The notes under the pieces were generated by a model. The model made no database searches. It was not told where the DNA came from and saw nothing but the letters and a program-made list of their open reading frames with translations. From the NCBI GenBank assembly GCA_016210205.1, contig JACQUO010000033.1, positions 1 through 49,423 of the forward strand: 49,423 bases of DNA, written 5' to 3'. Shown piece after piece: positions 41,208-49,175 of the stretch. This DNA comes from Chloroflexota bacterium. GTDB taxonomy: Bacteria > Chloroflexota > Dehalococcoidia > JACQUO01. A program made the position numbers and the translations under genes. Numbering within the stretch: position 1 is the stretch's first letter; each line of letters begins with the position of its first letter.

Positions 41208-42932
41208 CTATTCATAGAACCAGCGGTGGAAATTGTAGCCCATGTTAATCCCCGGCTCAATCCCCTTGACCCGCTTCTGGATGCCCGTGTTGCCGTACTG
41301 GAAGGCCAAGAAGTTCACCGGCTGGTCCTGGGCGATGACGCGGGAGAGCTCAGCGTAGAGCTTCTTGCGGTTCTCGGGGGACACGGCTTCGGCGGACTTG
41401 ACCCGCTTGAACAGGGCGTCCACCGCCGCGCTGTTATAGCCCCAGAAGTTGAGGCCACCGGAGGAGGTGAGGAAGACCTCCTGGCCCGAGGGGGCGATAG
41501 GGTTGGAGGAGAAGCCGATGATAATCATGTCCCAGCGCTCCTGGCTCACCGCCCTGGGGCCGCTGTTGAACTGGGCCTCCCCCGCGGCGCTGGGAACTTT
41601 GTTCTTGAGGTAGTTATTGAGGAGCGTGGGCCAGGGCACCAGCTTCAGCTCCACCTCCACCCCCAGGTCCGAGAGCTCCTGCTGGATGAGGGCCGCGGTG
41701 TCCTCCCGGGTCTTATTCCCCACATTGGTGGCCAGGACCAGCTTCAGGGGTTTGCCCCCCTTGTCGCTGAGGCGGAAGGAGCCATCGGCCCCCCTGGCGC
41801 CGTAGCCCGCCGCTATGAGCGTCTCTCTAGCTTTGTCTTTGCTGTAGAGGGGTTCCACCCCGTACTTGTCCACCCCCTCCTCGGTGTACCAGGGCGAGGG
41901 CTTGGGTAGGAAGGAGAAGGCGGGCTCGCCGAACCCCAGGAGGATTTGCTCCACCACCTGTTTCTTGCTCACCGTCACGGAGAAGGCCTGGCGCACCCGC
42001 GGGTCCCGGAAGCCCTCCCAGCCGTTGTCCCGCATATTGTAGGCCAGGAGCAGGTAGCCCGTGTCGGGGGTGGTGTAGACCTCGAGGTTGGCCTTGCTTT
42101 TGAACTTGGCCACCTGGGCTGGGTCGATGCCGGCGGCAGTGATGTCCCCGGCCTCAAGAGCCGCCATGGTGGCAGCAGGGGTACCGAAAATCTTGATGAT
42201 GCGCTCGGTGAAGAAGGGGGCACCATCCTCCTTGCCCAGGAAGAACTCCGGGTTGCGGGCCACCACATACTTGTCGTTGCGCACCCAGTCCTTGAACTTG
42301 TAGGGGCCCAGATTCCCGGTGTAGGTCAGCTTGTTGAACTCCTCGGCCTCAGTGAAGGCCTTAACATTGCCCTCGTATTTCTGGGCGATGTGCTTGGGGT
42401 AGGGGGTGAGGCCGATGAGGGCGTTATCGAAGAACTCCGGGTCCACCGTCTGCCGCACAATGCGGAAGGTGGTGGCGTTCACCACCTCCGGCTTCACGAA
42501 GACGGGCTGGCCCCCCACCTGCTCCTGCCAGTCGCCCTTGTAGGGGAAGTTGAGCCAGTCAGAGAACATGAGGCTCTTGAGGGTATAGACATAGTCCTCT
42601 GCGGTGACTCTGACGCCGTCGCTCCAGTGGAGGTCGTCGCGGATGGTGATGGTATAGACCAGGCCGTCGGGGGAGACCTCCACCGGCTTGGCCAGATGGC
42701 GGAGCTGCACTTCAAACTTGTTGTTGTAGGTGGCCAGGGAGTCCAGGGTCTGACCGGCGTAGGAGAGGGAGGCGGAGTCCGCCGCCAGAATCCAGTTGAG
42801 GGTCTCGGCATCGCCGGCGGAGGTGCCGGAGATGTACTGGTCCCGGGCCTGCCGCTGGGGGGCACAGGCCGCCCCAAAGAGGATGAATCCCAGAGCCAGC
42901 GCCAGCCCCAGGGCCGTTAGCTGCTTTTTCAC
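41208..42932 (-). CDS. Peptide ABC transporter substrate-binding lipoprotein
   Basis: About 574 residues of the family 5 extracellular solute-binding proteins (DppA/OppA). The signal peptide KKQLTALGLALALGFILFG ends in a lipobox GAAC, so the protein is membrane-tethered outside. Typical phrases are GLVYTITIRDDLHWSDGVRV and PYKFKDWVRN. It is predicted to capture peptides or a related ligand. GTG 42932 has GGGAGG 4 bases upstream. It is the first gene of a five-gene importer read from the promoter at 42966-42994. Confidence 0.94.
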   Translation of the reverse strand: MKKQLTALGLALALGFILFGAACAPQRQARDQYISGTSAGDAETLNWILAADSASLSYAGQTLDSLATYNNKFEVQLRHLAKPVEVSPDGLVYTITIRDDLHWSDGVRVTAEDYVYTLKSLMFSDWLNFPYKGDWQEQVGGQPVFVKPEVVNATTFRIVRQTVDPEFFDNALIGLTPYPKHIAQKYEGNVKAFTEAEEFNKLTYTGNLGPYKFKDWVRNDKYVVARNPEFFLGKEDGAPFFTERIIKIFGTPAATMAALEAGDITAAGIDPAQVAKFKSKANLEVYTTPDTGYLLLAYNMRDNGWEGFRDPRVRQAFSVTVSKKQVVEQILLGFGEPAFSFLPKPSPWYTEEGVDKYGVEPLYSKDKARETLIAAGYGARGADGSFRLSDKGGKPLKLVLATNVGNKTREDTAALIQQELSDLGVEVELKLVPWPTLLNNYLKNKVPSAAGEAQFNSGPRAVSQERWDMIIIGFSSNPIAPSGQEVFLTSSGGLNFWGYNSAAVDALFKRVKSAEAVSPENRKKLYAELSRVIAQDQPVNFLAFQYGNTGIQKRVKGIEPGINMGYNFHRWFYE

Positions 42933-42965
42933 GACGCCTCCCTCACAAACATCTGGATAAACTCT

Positions 42966-42994
42966 ATCATATAAGAGCGCCTGAAGGTAGTCAA
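42966..42994 (-). promoter_or_regulatory. Promoter of the peptide-transport operon
   Basis: On the minus strand TTGACT (42994-42989), 17-base spacer, TATGAT (42971-42966), about 30 bases before the binding-protein start codon. Confidence 0.7.
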
Positions 42995-43034
42995 AGGCCC
43001 CGAAGATGCCGACTTCCCAAAGTATCTTTTTAAT

Positions 43035-43064
43035 TTGTGTCTCCAATACACATGGCCTTATAAT
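43035..43064 (+). promoter_or_regulatory. Promoter of the OLD-family ATPase gene
   Basis: TTGTGT (43035-43040), 18-base spacer, TATAAT (43059-43064), about 40 bases before the start codon at 43106. Confidence 0.6.
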
Positions 43065-43105
43065 GGGGCCATGCGAACCAGCACACGAGAAATACTTAAA
43101 TAACG

Positions 43106-44872
43106 ATGCTTAAGTCTTTACAATTAGAGAACTTCCGGGGTTTCAGCAATCACACGTTGCCTCTAAAGCAACAAACAGTTATCGTCGGCGCAAATAATGC
43201 CGGTAAGTCAACAGTTATTGAGGCCCTCAGGCTCGTTTCCCTTATTACCAGTCGCTACAAGAACCTGCAATACAGTTTCCCTCGCCCTGGCACAGGTGTG
43301 CCGCTTACCTACAAAGTCGTGTCGCCATCCCTCGAAAACCTCGACATCAACTTCGATAATCTCTTTCACATGCTTGGGGGTCCCCCAGCTATCATCACGG
43401 CGGAATTTACTACCAATGAAGTCGTTGAGGTTTATCTCAGTGACCAGGCAAAGATGTATGCAGCTATCAAGGATTCACAGAGGGAAATAGTTAAAACCAA
43501 GAGTGAAGCAAGTAAAGTAAACCTTGATAATGTTTATATCCTTCCCCAAGTAGCACCTTTGGCTAGAGACGAGAAACTTCTCAATCAAGCTTATGTGCAA
43601 ACAAACCTGTCTTCTCCACTCGCTCCATTACATTTCCGAAATCAAATGCGACTGATGCCTGACGCCTATGATGAGTTCAGGCATTTAGCGGCGGAAACCT
43701 GGCCTGATTTGAGAATCCATGAGCTTTTAGTTGCAGGAGAACCCCCTAACGAACATCTTGCTCTCATTGTAAATGATGGCAACTTCGGCACAGAGGTTGC
43801 CTGGATGGGTCATGGGCTACAGATGTGGCTTCAAACAATTTGGTTTCTGGCACGAACTCCGAAAAATTCAATCGTTATTTTAGATGAGCCGGATGTGTAT
43901 TTGCACCCTGACCTTCAAAGGAAGCTGTTTAGGTTGGTCCGTTTGAACTATCGCCAAGTGATCGTTGCCACCCACTCCATCGAGATAATGTCTGAGGCTA
44001 ACCCTCGCGAGATCCTGGTAATTGAGCGAACACAAAAAAAGTCGCGGTTCGCAGATGACCACCCTTCAGTCCAACGGCTAATAGACCGAATTGGTAGCAC
44101 GCACAACATAGCCTTCGCTCGTTTGGGCACAGCGAAACGTGTCCTACATGTCGAAGGTGACGACTTGGATTTTCTAAACCACTTTCACTCTTTGCTTTTT
44201 AGTGACAGCCCTAGCCCCTTAGCGAATGTGCCAAGCCTCCCGATTGGTGGCTGGAGTGGTTGGGATTACGCGATTGGCTCAACAATGGTTTTGCACAATC
44301 ACGCAGGCGAACAGATTATTTCTTATTGTATTCTTGACCCCGACTACCATACCCCAAAACAAATCTCCGAGAAATACCAACAAGCGCAAGAAAAAGGTAT
44401 CAAGCTTCACATATGGAAGAACAAGGAAATCGAAAATTATCTACTAGTGCCTGAAGCGATAAGCAGGTTAATAAGTTTTCGTATGGGGCATAGGACGCCT
44501 CATCCTAAACCTGAAGAAATTAGCACCCAAATAGATGCAATTGCTGAGGAATTTAGAGAGGAGATTCTTGAACACTTGGGGACCGAATTCCTAAACGAAG
44601 ACCGTAGAGGTGGGCTTCCAACTGCTACCAGAAACGCCCGAAAGCTGGTTGACGCCGTTTGGCACACCCGTGACGGGCGTTGGTCTTTGGTTTCAGGAAC
44701 GGAGGCTCTTTCTCGCCTCTCGGATTGGGCTCACAAAGCGTTTGGGGTATCGTTCGGTCCAATGGCTGTGTTGAGGGAAATAAGAAGGCAAGAGATTCCA
44801 CCTGAAATGCAAGCTGTTCTCGGGGCTATTGAAAAAGGAAAACCATCGGCTTCAATTCGGGCAAAGACATAG
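43106..44872 (+). CDS. OLD-family AAA ATPase with TOPRIM-like domain
   Basis: A 588-residue SMC/RecF-like ATPase. Walker A is VIVGANNAGKST (about 26-37), Walker B VILDEPDVYLHPDLQ (about 257-271), and switch ATHSIEIMSEANPREILVIE. A TOPRIM-type region follows: LHVEGDDLDFL (about 347-357) and ILDPDYHT (about 409-416), then NKEIENYLL. This is the OLD/AAA_21-type layout of overcoming-lysogenization-defect endonucleases, including Gabija GajA. No GajB-type helicase is adjacent. Its AT-rich composition differs sharply from the flanks, so it is probably imported. A phage-defence role is inference. Confidence 0.82.
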   Translation: MLKSLQLENFRGFSNHTLPLKQQTVIVGANNAGKSTVIEALRLVSLITSRYKNLQYSFPRPGTGVPLTYKVVSPSLENLDINFDNLFHMLGGPPAIITAEFTTNEVVEVYLSDQAKMYAAIKDSQREIVKTKSEASKVNLDNVYILPQVAPLARDEKLLNQAYVQTNLSSPLAPLHFRNQMRLMPDAYDEFRHLAAETWPDLRIHELLVAGEPPNEHLALIVNDGNFGTEVAWMGHGLQMWLQTIWFLARTPKNSIVILDEPDVYLHPDLQRKLFRLVRLNYRQVIVATHSIEIMSEANPREILVIERTQKKSRFADDHPSVQRLIDRIGSTHNIAFARLGTAKRVLHVEGDDLDFLNHFHSLLFSDSPSPLANVPSLPIGGWSGWDYAIGSTMVLHNHAGEQIISYCILDPDYHTPKQISEKYQQAQEKGIKLHIWKNKEIENYLLVPEAISRLISFRMGHRTPHPKPEEISTQIDAIAEEFREEILEHLGTEFLNEDRRGGLPTATRNARKLVDAVWHTRDGRWSLVSGTEALSRLSDWAHKAFGVSFGPMAVLREIRRQEIPPEMQAVLGAIEKGKPSASIRAKT

Positions 44873-44902
44873 CTTAATTTATAACCCACTGGAGGCCCCA
44901 AG

Positions 44903-45412
44903 GTGACAGTCCTCTCCCGCCGGGAAATCGAGGCCCTGCTGGCAGTCCAGCCCCCCCTCCTGGAGGGCCTGGTGAGCCGGGAGGAGCAGCTCCAGCCCAA
45001 TGGGGTAGACCTCACCCTGGGGGAGGTGGCCCTGCTGGCGGGGCCCGGCCAGGTGGGAGCGGCGGCCCAGGAGCGGAGCCTCTCCGCCCTTGCCCCGCTG
45101 GCCTTCGACGGCCTGGGCTATATGACCCTGGTGCCGGGCTGCTATCTGGTGACCTTCAACGAGGTGGTCCGCCTGCCCAGGGGGCTCATGGCCCTGGGGA
45201 AGCCCCGCTCCAGCCTCCTGCGCTGCGGGGTGGCCATCCACAACGCCGTCTGGGACGCCGGCTATGAGGGGCGCTCCCAGGCCCTCATGGTGGTGTATAA
45301 CCCCATGGGGTTCCGCCTGCAACGCCGGGCCCGGGTCTTGCAGTTGGTCTTTCTGCGCTTGGGCCAGGAGACCGAGGGCTATCAGGGGCGCTTCCAGAAG
45401 GAGAACTTGTGA
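44903..45412 (+). CDS. dUTP diphosphatase / dCTP deaminase family protein
   Basis: A 169-residue trimeric dUTPase-superfamily protein that would keep uracil out of DNA by hydrolysing dUTP. The motif PRSSLLRCGVAIHNAVWDAG, followed by YEGR and RRARVLQLVFLRLG, closely resembles archaeal-type dUTPases rather than classic bacterial Dut. Deaminase activity as in Dcd cannot be fully excluded. GTG 44903 has GGAGG 8 bases upstream. GC content returns to the high genome level here. Confidence 0.85.
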   Translation: MTVLSRREIEALLAVQPPLLEGLVSREEQLQPNGVDLTLGEVALLAGPGQVGAAAQERSLSALAPLAFDGLGYMTLVPGCYLVTFNEVVRLPRGLMALGKPRSSLLRCGVAIHNAVWDAGYEGRSQALMVVYNPMGFRLQRRARVLQLVFLRLGQETEGYQGRFQKENL

Positions 45413-45418
45413 AAAGAG

Positions 45419-45443
45419 AGACAGCGCCGATGCGGCGCTGTCT
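45419..45443. terminator. Bidirectional terminator between convergent genes
   Basis: AGACAGCGCCG / CGGCGCTGTCT with an ATG loop (45419-45443). It lies between the dUTPase gene and the convergent lipoprotein gene. Confidence 0.75.
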
Positions 45444-45466
45444 GCAGTCAAGCTCAGAAACTAAAG

Positions 45467-45868
45467 CTACCTGACGTTGATGGTGACCGACTTCTCCACC
45501 ACTGGGTTGAGGGCCGAATGGTCATTGTTGTGAAGCTCGGCCTTGATGACGTGCCGGCCCGGGGTCAGCCCCTTGGCCACGCCCGCGGCGGTGCCCACCG
45601 GCCCCTGCAACTGGCCGTCAATCACCAGATGCCAGTGGCCCTTGCCAGCCTCCGGCGCCTTGCCGATGGCGTTGTTGTCCAGGGTGAAATAGGACACCGC
45701 GATGCTCACCGGGACATCAGGGCCGGTCACTGTGGCCCCCTCGCTGGGGGAGACGATAGAAAGGGTTGGGCTGTAGCTAGTGGTGCCATAACCAGTGGTG
45801 CCGCAGGCGGCGGCCACCAGCGCTAGCACGAAAAGGCCTGCCGCCAGGCCCGCTAGCTTTTTAGCCAC
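45467..45868 (-). CDS. Lipoprotein with a DUF4399-like domain
   Basis: A 133-residue exported lipoprotein: signal KLAGLAAGLFVLALVAAAC with the lipobox AAAC, then a Ser/Thr/Gly linker and an immunoglobulin-like domain (SIVSPSEGATVTGPDVPVSI...). The phrase GKGHWHLVIDGQLQGP resembles DUF4399-type proteins with a HxH core, which could bind metal (inference). Start GTG 45868 overlaps the end of the upstream mini-gene. It is the last gene of a three-gene unit of small envelope proteins. Confidence 0.75.
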   Translation of the reverse strand: MAKKLAGLAAGLFVLALVAAACGTTGYGTTSYSPTLSIVSPSEGATVTGPDVPVSIAVSYFTLDNNAIGKAPEAGKGHWHLVIDGQLQGPVGTAAGVAKGLTPGRHVIKAELHNNDHSALNPVVEKSVTINVR

Positions 45869-45963
45869 GGCAGTCTCCGATGGGTGATGCGGGTGAAGGC
45901 CACCACGCCGACGCCTAGGGCCAGCAGGCCGATGCCGACGGGAATCGCTATCCTTTTAATCAC
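45853..45963 (-). CDS. 36-residue single-pass membrane protein (paralogue B)
   Basis: Starts MIKRIAIPVGIGLLALGVGV and ends VAFTRITHRRLPWLKS. One membrane helix, basic tail. AGGAGG lies 9 bases before GTG 45963, within the end of paralogue A. The GTG overlaps that gene's TGA (GTGA), and its own end overlaps the lipoprotein start by 16 bases. The tail VAFTRITHRR is shared with paralogue A, so the two arose by tandem duplication. Confidence 0.6.
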   Translation of the reverse strand: MIKRIAIPVGIGLLALGVGVVAFTRITHRRLPWLKS

Positions 45964-46055
45964 GGTATAATCCTCCTATTGGTGATGCGGGTGAACGCCA
46001 CAGCGCCCACCACAAGGGCCGTCAAGCCGATGAACGCGGTGATGAACCATTTCAT
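45960..46055 (-). CDS. 31-residue single-pass membrane protein (paralogue A)
   Basis: Starts MKWFITAFIGLTALVVGA and ends VAFTRITNRRIIP. One membrane helix with a basic tail. AGGAGG lies 8 bases before ATG 46055. It is the first gene of the A-B-lipoprotein unit. Not recognised as any known family; a small envelope role or partner of the lipoprotein is inference. Confidence 0.6.
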   Translation of the reverse strand: MKWFITAFIGLTALVVGAVAFTRITNRRIIP

Positions 46056-46206
46056 GCTAATACCCTCCTGTATCGCTTCTGCTTCTTATTACCATCAAGT
46101 AATTATGCTCTTTGAGCCACCCGCTGTCAAGGACTCAAAGGGCCCAGTTGAGACGGGGAAAAGCCCGAGCCGGGCCCGCTCCGCCGGGTTTCAGGGGGCC
46201 TCAAGT

Positions 46207-46404
46207 CTAGTGTCGCGTCACGCAAATGAGGATATATCGCCTTGTCTTCTCCTAAGAATCATACCTCACCCCCGACCCCCTCTCCTGCTGGAGAGGGGGT
46301 AGATGTAGATATGGTATTTGGGGGACACCCCCAGACCCCCGGCGGGGGCTTCGCCCCCTGCACCCCCACACCAATGGCATTCCCATAACCTGACAGGATA
46401 TTAG
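46207..46404. repeat. MITE-like repeat with both termini recognisable
   Basis: Left end CTAGTGTCGCGTCACGCAAA; right end ATAACCTGACAGGATATTAG (reverse complement CTAATATCCTGTCAGGTTAT). Interior has CCTCTCCTGCTGGAGAGG, TTGGGGGACACCCCCAG and GCGGGGGCTTCGCCCCCTGC. Length is about 198 bases. It lies just before the deacetylase gene. Confidence 0.7.
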
Positions 46405-46430
46405 TAGGAAGGGATGGCGGGTAAAGCATC

Positions 46431-47585
46431 ATGACCCCAGGAGCCGCGAGCCTGAAGGCAGCCTATGTCTATAGCCCGGAGATGGCAGCCTATGAGGCCG
46501 AGCCGGGGCACCCCGCCGACCCGTCCCGCCTGCGGCTGGCCCACGCGCTCCTTCAGGGCTATGGGGCCTTCGCTCTCCCGGGGTCTCGCCTGGTGGACCC
46601 CCGTCCCGCCACCGAAGCCGAGCTCCTCACCTTCCACACGCCGGAGTATGTGGCGGCGGTCAAGGCCCTAAGCCAGGGGGACGCTGACATTGACCCCGTC
46701 CGCTTCAACCTGGGGCCGGGCACCGACAACCCCGTGTTCCCCGACATGTTCCCGCTGGGGCTGCTGGCGGTGGGGGCCACCCTCACCGCGGCGGAGCTGG
46801 TGGCCTCGGGGCAGGCCGCGGCCGCCTTCAGCCCCGCCGGGGGGCTGCATCATGGGCGCCCCAACGAAGCCTACGGCTTCTGCCTCTTCAACGATGTGGT
46901 CATCGCCATCCTGGCCTTGAGGCAGCGCGGTCTCCGTGTGGCCTATGTGGACATCGACGCCCACCATGCCGACGGCGTCCAGGATGCTTTTTATCAGGAC
47001 AGCCAGGTTCTGACCATCTCCCTGCATGAATCGGGGCAGAGCCTCTTCCCTGGGACGGGGGAGGTGGACGAAATCGGTTCTGGCCCGGGGCAGGGATACA
47101 ATGTGAACCTGCCCTTAGCCCCCGGCACCGGTGATGGGCCCTATCTGCGAGCCTTCCGCCAGATAGCCTTGCCCCTGCTTAAGGGCTTCAAGCCCCAAAT
47201 CCTGGTGGCCCAGCTGGGGGCCGACTGCCATTATCTAGACCGGGTGGCCCACTTGAGCCTCACCACCCGCGGCTACGCTCAGGTGGCCCAGGAGCTGGCA
47301 GCCTTTAAAGCGCCTCTGGTGGCCCTGGGAGGGGGAGGCTATAACATTGAGGCCGCGGCCCGCTGCTGGGCCCTGGCCTACGGGGCCATGATGGGGGTGG
47401 AGTGGCCGGACCAGCTCCCGGACTCGCTCCAGGATAGCTTCAGCGGCGAGGGCCTGCGGGACCGGGGCCAGCCCTACCGGGAACGGGACGCCCGGCAGCG
47501 GATTTACCACTACACCGAGTCCACCGTCATCCAGGCCAGGCGCCAGGTCTTCCCCTTCCACGGGCTGGAGGCGTCGCGGCCCTAA
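46431..47585 (+). CDS. Histone deacetylase family protein (AcuC-like)
   Basis: A 384-residue arginase-fold zinc hydrolase of the class I/II HDAC superfamily, which removes acetyl groups from lysine side chains, polyamines or small amines. Active-site motifs are intact: SPAGGLHHGRP (His pair), FCLFNDVVIA, VDIDAHHADG (metal Asp and His), and AQLGADCHYLD (second Asp). The bacterial relative AcuC deacetylates acetyl-CoA synthetase; the substrate here is unknown. An Eco1-like acetyltransferase gene lies 680 bases downstream. The stop overlaps the convergent TPR gene by 4 bases. Confidence 0.92.
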   Translation: MTPGAASLKAAYVYSPEMAAYEAEPGHPADPSRLRLAHALLQGYGAFALPGSRLVDPRPATEAELLTFHTPEYVAAVKALSQGDADIDPVRFNLGPGTDNPVFPDMFPLGLLAVGATLTAAELVASGQAAAAFSPAGGLHHGRPNEAYGFCLFNDVVIAILALRQRGLRVAYVDIDAHHADGVQDAFYQDSQVLTISLHESGQSLFPGTGEVDEIGSGPGQGYNVNLPLAPGTGDGPYLRAFRQIALPLLKGFKPQILVAQLGADCHYLDRVAHLSLTTRGYAQVAQELAAFKAPLVALGGGGYNIEAAARCWALAYGAMMGVEWPDQLPDSLQDSFSGEGLRDRGQPYRERDARQRIYHYTESTVIQARRQVFPFHGLEASRP

Positions 47586-48142
47586 AGCAGAGACAGACGG
47601 GCCACATCGTCCGCGGGGTCCAGCTCCAAGGCCCGGCGGAAGCAGGCCACGGCCCCTTCTTGGTCCTTTACCTCCGTGAGGCTCTGCCCCTGGCTAATCC
47701 AGGCGTCGATGTTGGCGGGGTCCAGCTCCAGAGCCCGCTGGAAGCAACGGATGGCCTCCCGATGGTTCCGCAGGCTGGCCTGGGTGAGCCCTTGGTAGAA
47801 CCAGACGCTGGCGAAGTTGGGTTCCAGCTCTAGGGCCTTGCCGAAGGAGACCAGAGCCCGTCGGCGCTGGCCCAAGAGCCACTGGGATAGACCGAGGTAG
47901 GACCAGGCCACGGGGTCGCTGGGGTCAACCTCAAGGGCATTCTTGAAGAAATCCCGCGCCGCCATGTTGGGGGCCGCATCCCCGGTGGGGAGGTTCTCCT
48001 CCCCCTCCTGGAGGGCAACATTCCCCTGAGCCCGGTTCGCCAACTCCTGATAACCCTGGTCCAGAGCCTTTTGCCCCTGGCGCAGCCACTGGAGGGCGCT
48101 TAGCTTACGGCGGCGGAAGAGGCGTCCGAGAAGCTCCACCAT
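47582..48142 (-). CDS. TPR-repeat protein
   Basis: A 186-residue soluble protein with three TPRs in the C-terminal two thirds (AWSYLGLSQWLLGQRRRALV..., VWFYQGLTQASLRNHREAIR..., AWISQGQSLTEVKDQEGAVA...). The N-terminus is basic (MVELLGRLFRRRKLS). Protein-protein adaptor role; no specific partner is seen. The ATG at 48142 is very close to its AGGAGGG, so GTG 48139 could be used instead. Confidence 0.85.
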   Translation of the reverse strand: MVELLGRLFRRRKLSALQWLRQGQKALDQGYQELANRAQGNVALQEGEENLPTGDAAPNMAARDFFKNALEVDPSDPVAWSYLGLSQWLLGQRRRALVSFGKALELEPNFASVWFYQGLTQASLRNHREAIRCFQRALELDPANIDAWISQGQSLTEVKDQEGAVACFRRALELDPADDVARLSLL

Positions 48143-48262
48143 CCCTCCTAAAAAGTGGCCAGGCCAAGTTCTCCATTGACGCTACCCTAAGGGAAGTATT
48201 ATGATTGTAGGTAATCTCTGCCCCAACACCCGCCCATTTTACCACGAAGGCACAAAACCTCC

Positions 48263-48949
48263 ATGAGGCTAGATTACCCCTCAGGCCTTTTGGCCCGGGC
48301 CTTGTTATATCTATGGGACGCCGTCCTGGCAGCCTGGGTTGTCCTGCGCACCATTGTGCGGGCCATTAGCGCCGCCCTGTACAACATCCCCGGGCGGCTG
48401 ACCATGCGCGCGGGCTGGTATTGCCCGCGGTGCCTCAAGCTCCATCCCACCCTATTGCACAAGGTCTATCACCGCAAGCGGTGCTCCGTGGCCCTCTCCG
48501 CCCCCATCCATGCCTGGGAGGAGAGCGCCATCTACCTGGTCTCCGCTGCCTCACCTTACGCCGAGCGGGAGCTGGCGGCCCAGGCGTCCCGCTTCGCCCA
48601 GCTGGAGACGAACTATGAGGACCCCACCTATTATCTGGGGGCCGAGGCCGCCATGCCGGAGCTCCAGCACCGAGTCTATCTTCTGGTCAACCCTCAAGGC
48701 ATCCGAGGCTATGCCGCCTACCTCTACCTCCCCAACTCCCGCGGCCCGGGGCGGCGCTGGTCCCTGCGCCTGGTGTGGGTCTCCCACCGGGAGCGCCACC
48801 GCGGGCTGGGCGCTCGGCTGCTCGTGGAGTCCGTGAAGCATCTAGGCCTGGAGCCTAAGGACATCGCCTACGCCGTGCCCTTCTCCAGGGAGGGCTACCG
48901 TCTGGTGAGCCGTTTCGTCAAGCCTGAAGAGCTCATCATGATTTCCTAG
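48263..48949 (+). CDS. Eco1/ESCO-like zinc-finger acetyltransferase
   Basis: A 228-residue protein. An N-terminal hydrophobic segment (about 11-40) may bind membrane. A zinc-finger-like group follows: CPRC (C54, C57), then H66-KVY-H70. That C-x2-C-x8-H-x3-H spacing resembles the finger before the acetyltransferase domain of eukaryotic Eco1/ESCO. The C-terminal part has a GNAT acetyl-CoA loop (VSHRERHRGLGARLL, R178-x-x-G-x-G) and IAYAVPFSREGYRLVSRFVK, which recalls the IAF.DPT..GK.fA..y end of ESCO. Family membership is my inference; it may be a distinct bacterial GNAT. Function unknown. Confidence 0.6.
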   Translation: MRLDYPSGLLARALLYLWDAVLAAWVVLRTIVRAISAALYNIPGRLTMRAGWYCPRCLKLHPTLLHKVYHRKRCSVALSAPIHAWEESAIYLVSAASPYAERELAAQASRFAQLETNYEDPTYYLGAEAAMPELQHRVYLLVNPQGIRGYAAYLYLPNSRGPGRRWSLRLVWVSHRERHRGLGARLLVESVKHLGLEPKDIAYAVPFSREGYRLVSRFVKPEELIMIS

Positions 48950-49007
48950 GACGCCCGGGCGCCGACACTAACCTGGACGTGGGATAGAAAATCTCCCTGG
49001 TTATGCA

Positions 49008-49036
49008 TTGACTTGTAAGGGCAAATCCCCTACTAT
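49008..49036 (+). promoter_or_regulatory. Promoter of the CoA-transferase gene
   Basis: TTGACT (49008-49013), 17-base spacer, TACTAT (49031-49036), about 140 bases before the start codon. Confidence 0.6.
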
Positions 49037-49175
49037 GGGGACGCTTTTTCCCCTGGTATAGTTGGGAGGGGATGACCCCGAGTTCACTCAAGGAGCCGCC
49101 CCTAGCACTTTTGGCTATCTTGGCGTAGTGTCAACCAGGCAGGTTCCAAAACTCCGATAATGAGGAGGTTTACGT

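Noticed and set aside
43106-45412. Two-gene defence operon of OLD ATPase plus dUTPase
   Set aside because: The dUTPase gene has host-like high GC and its own ribosome-binding site, while the ATPase is AT-rich. They look like unrelated neighbours.
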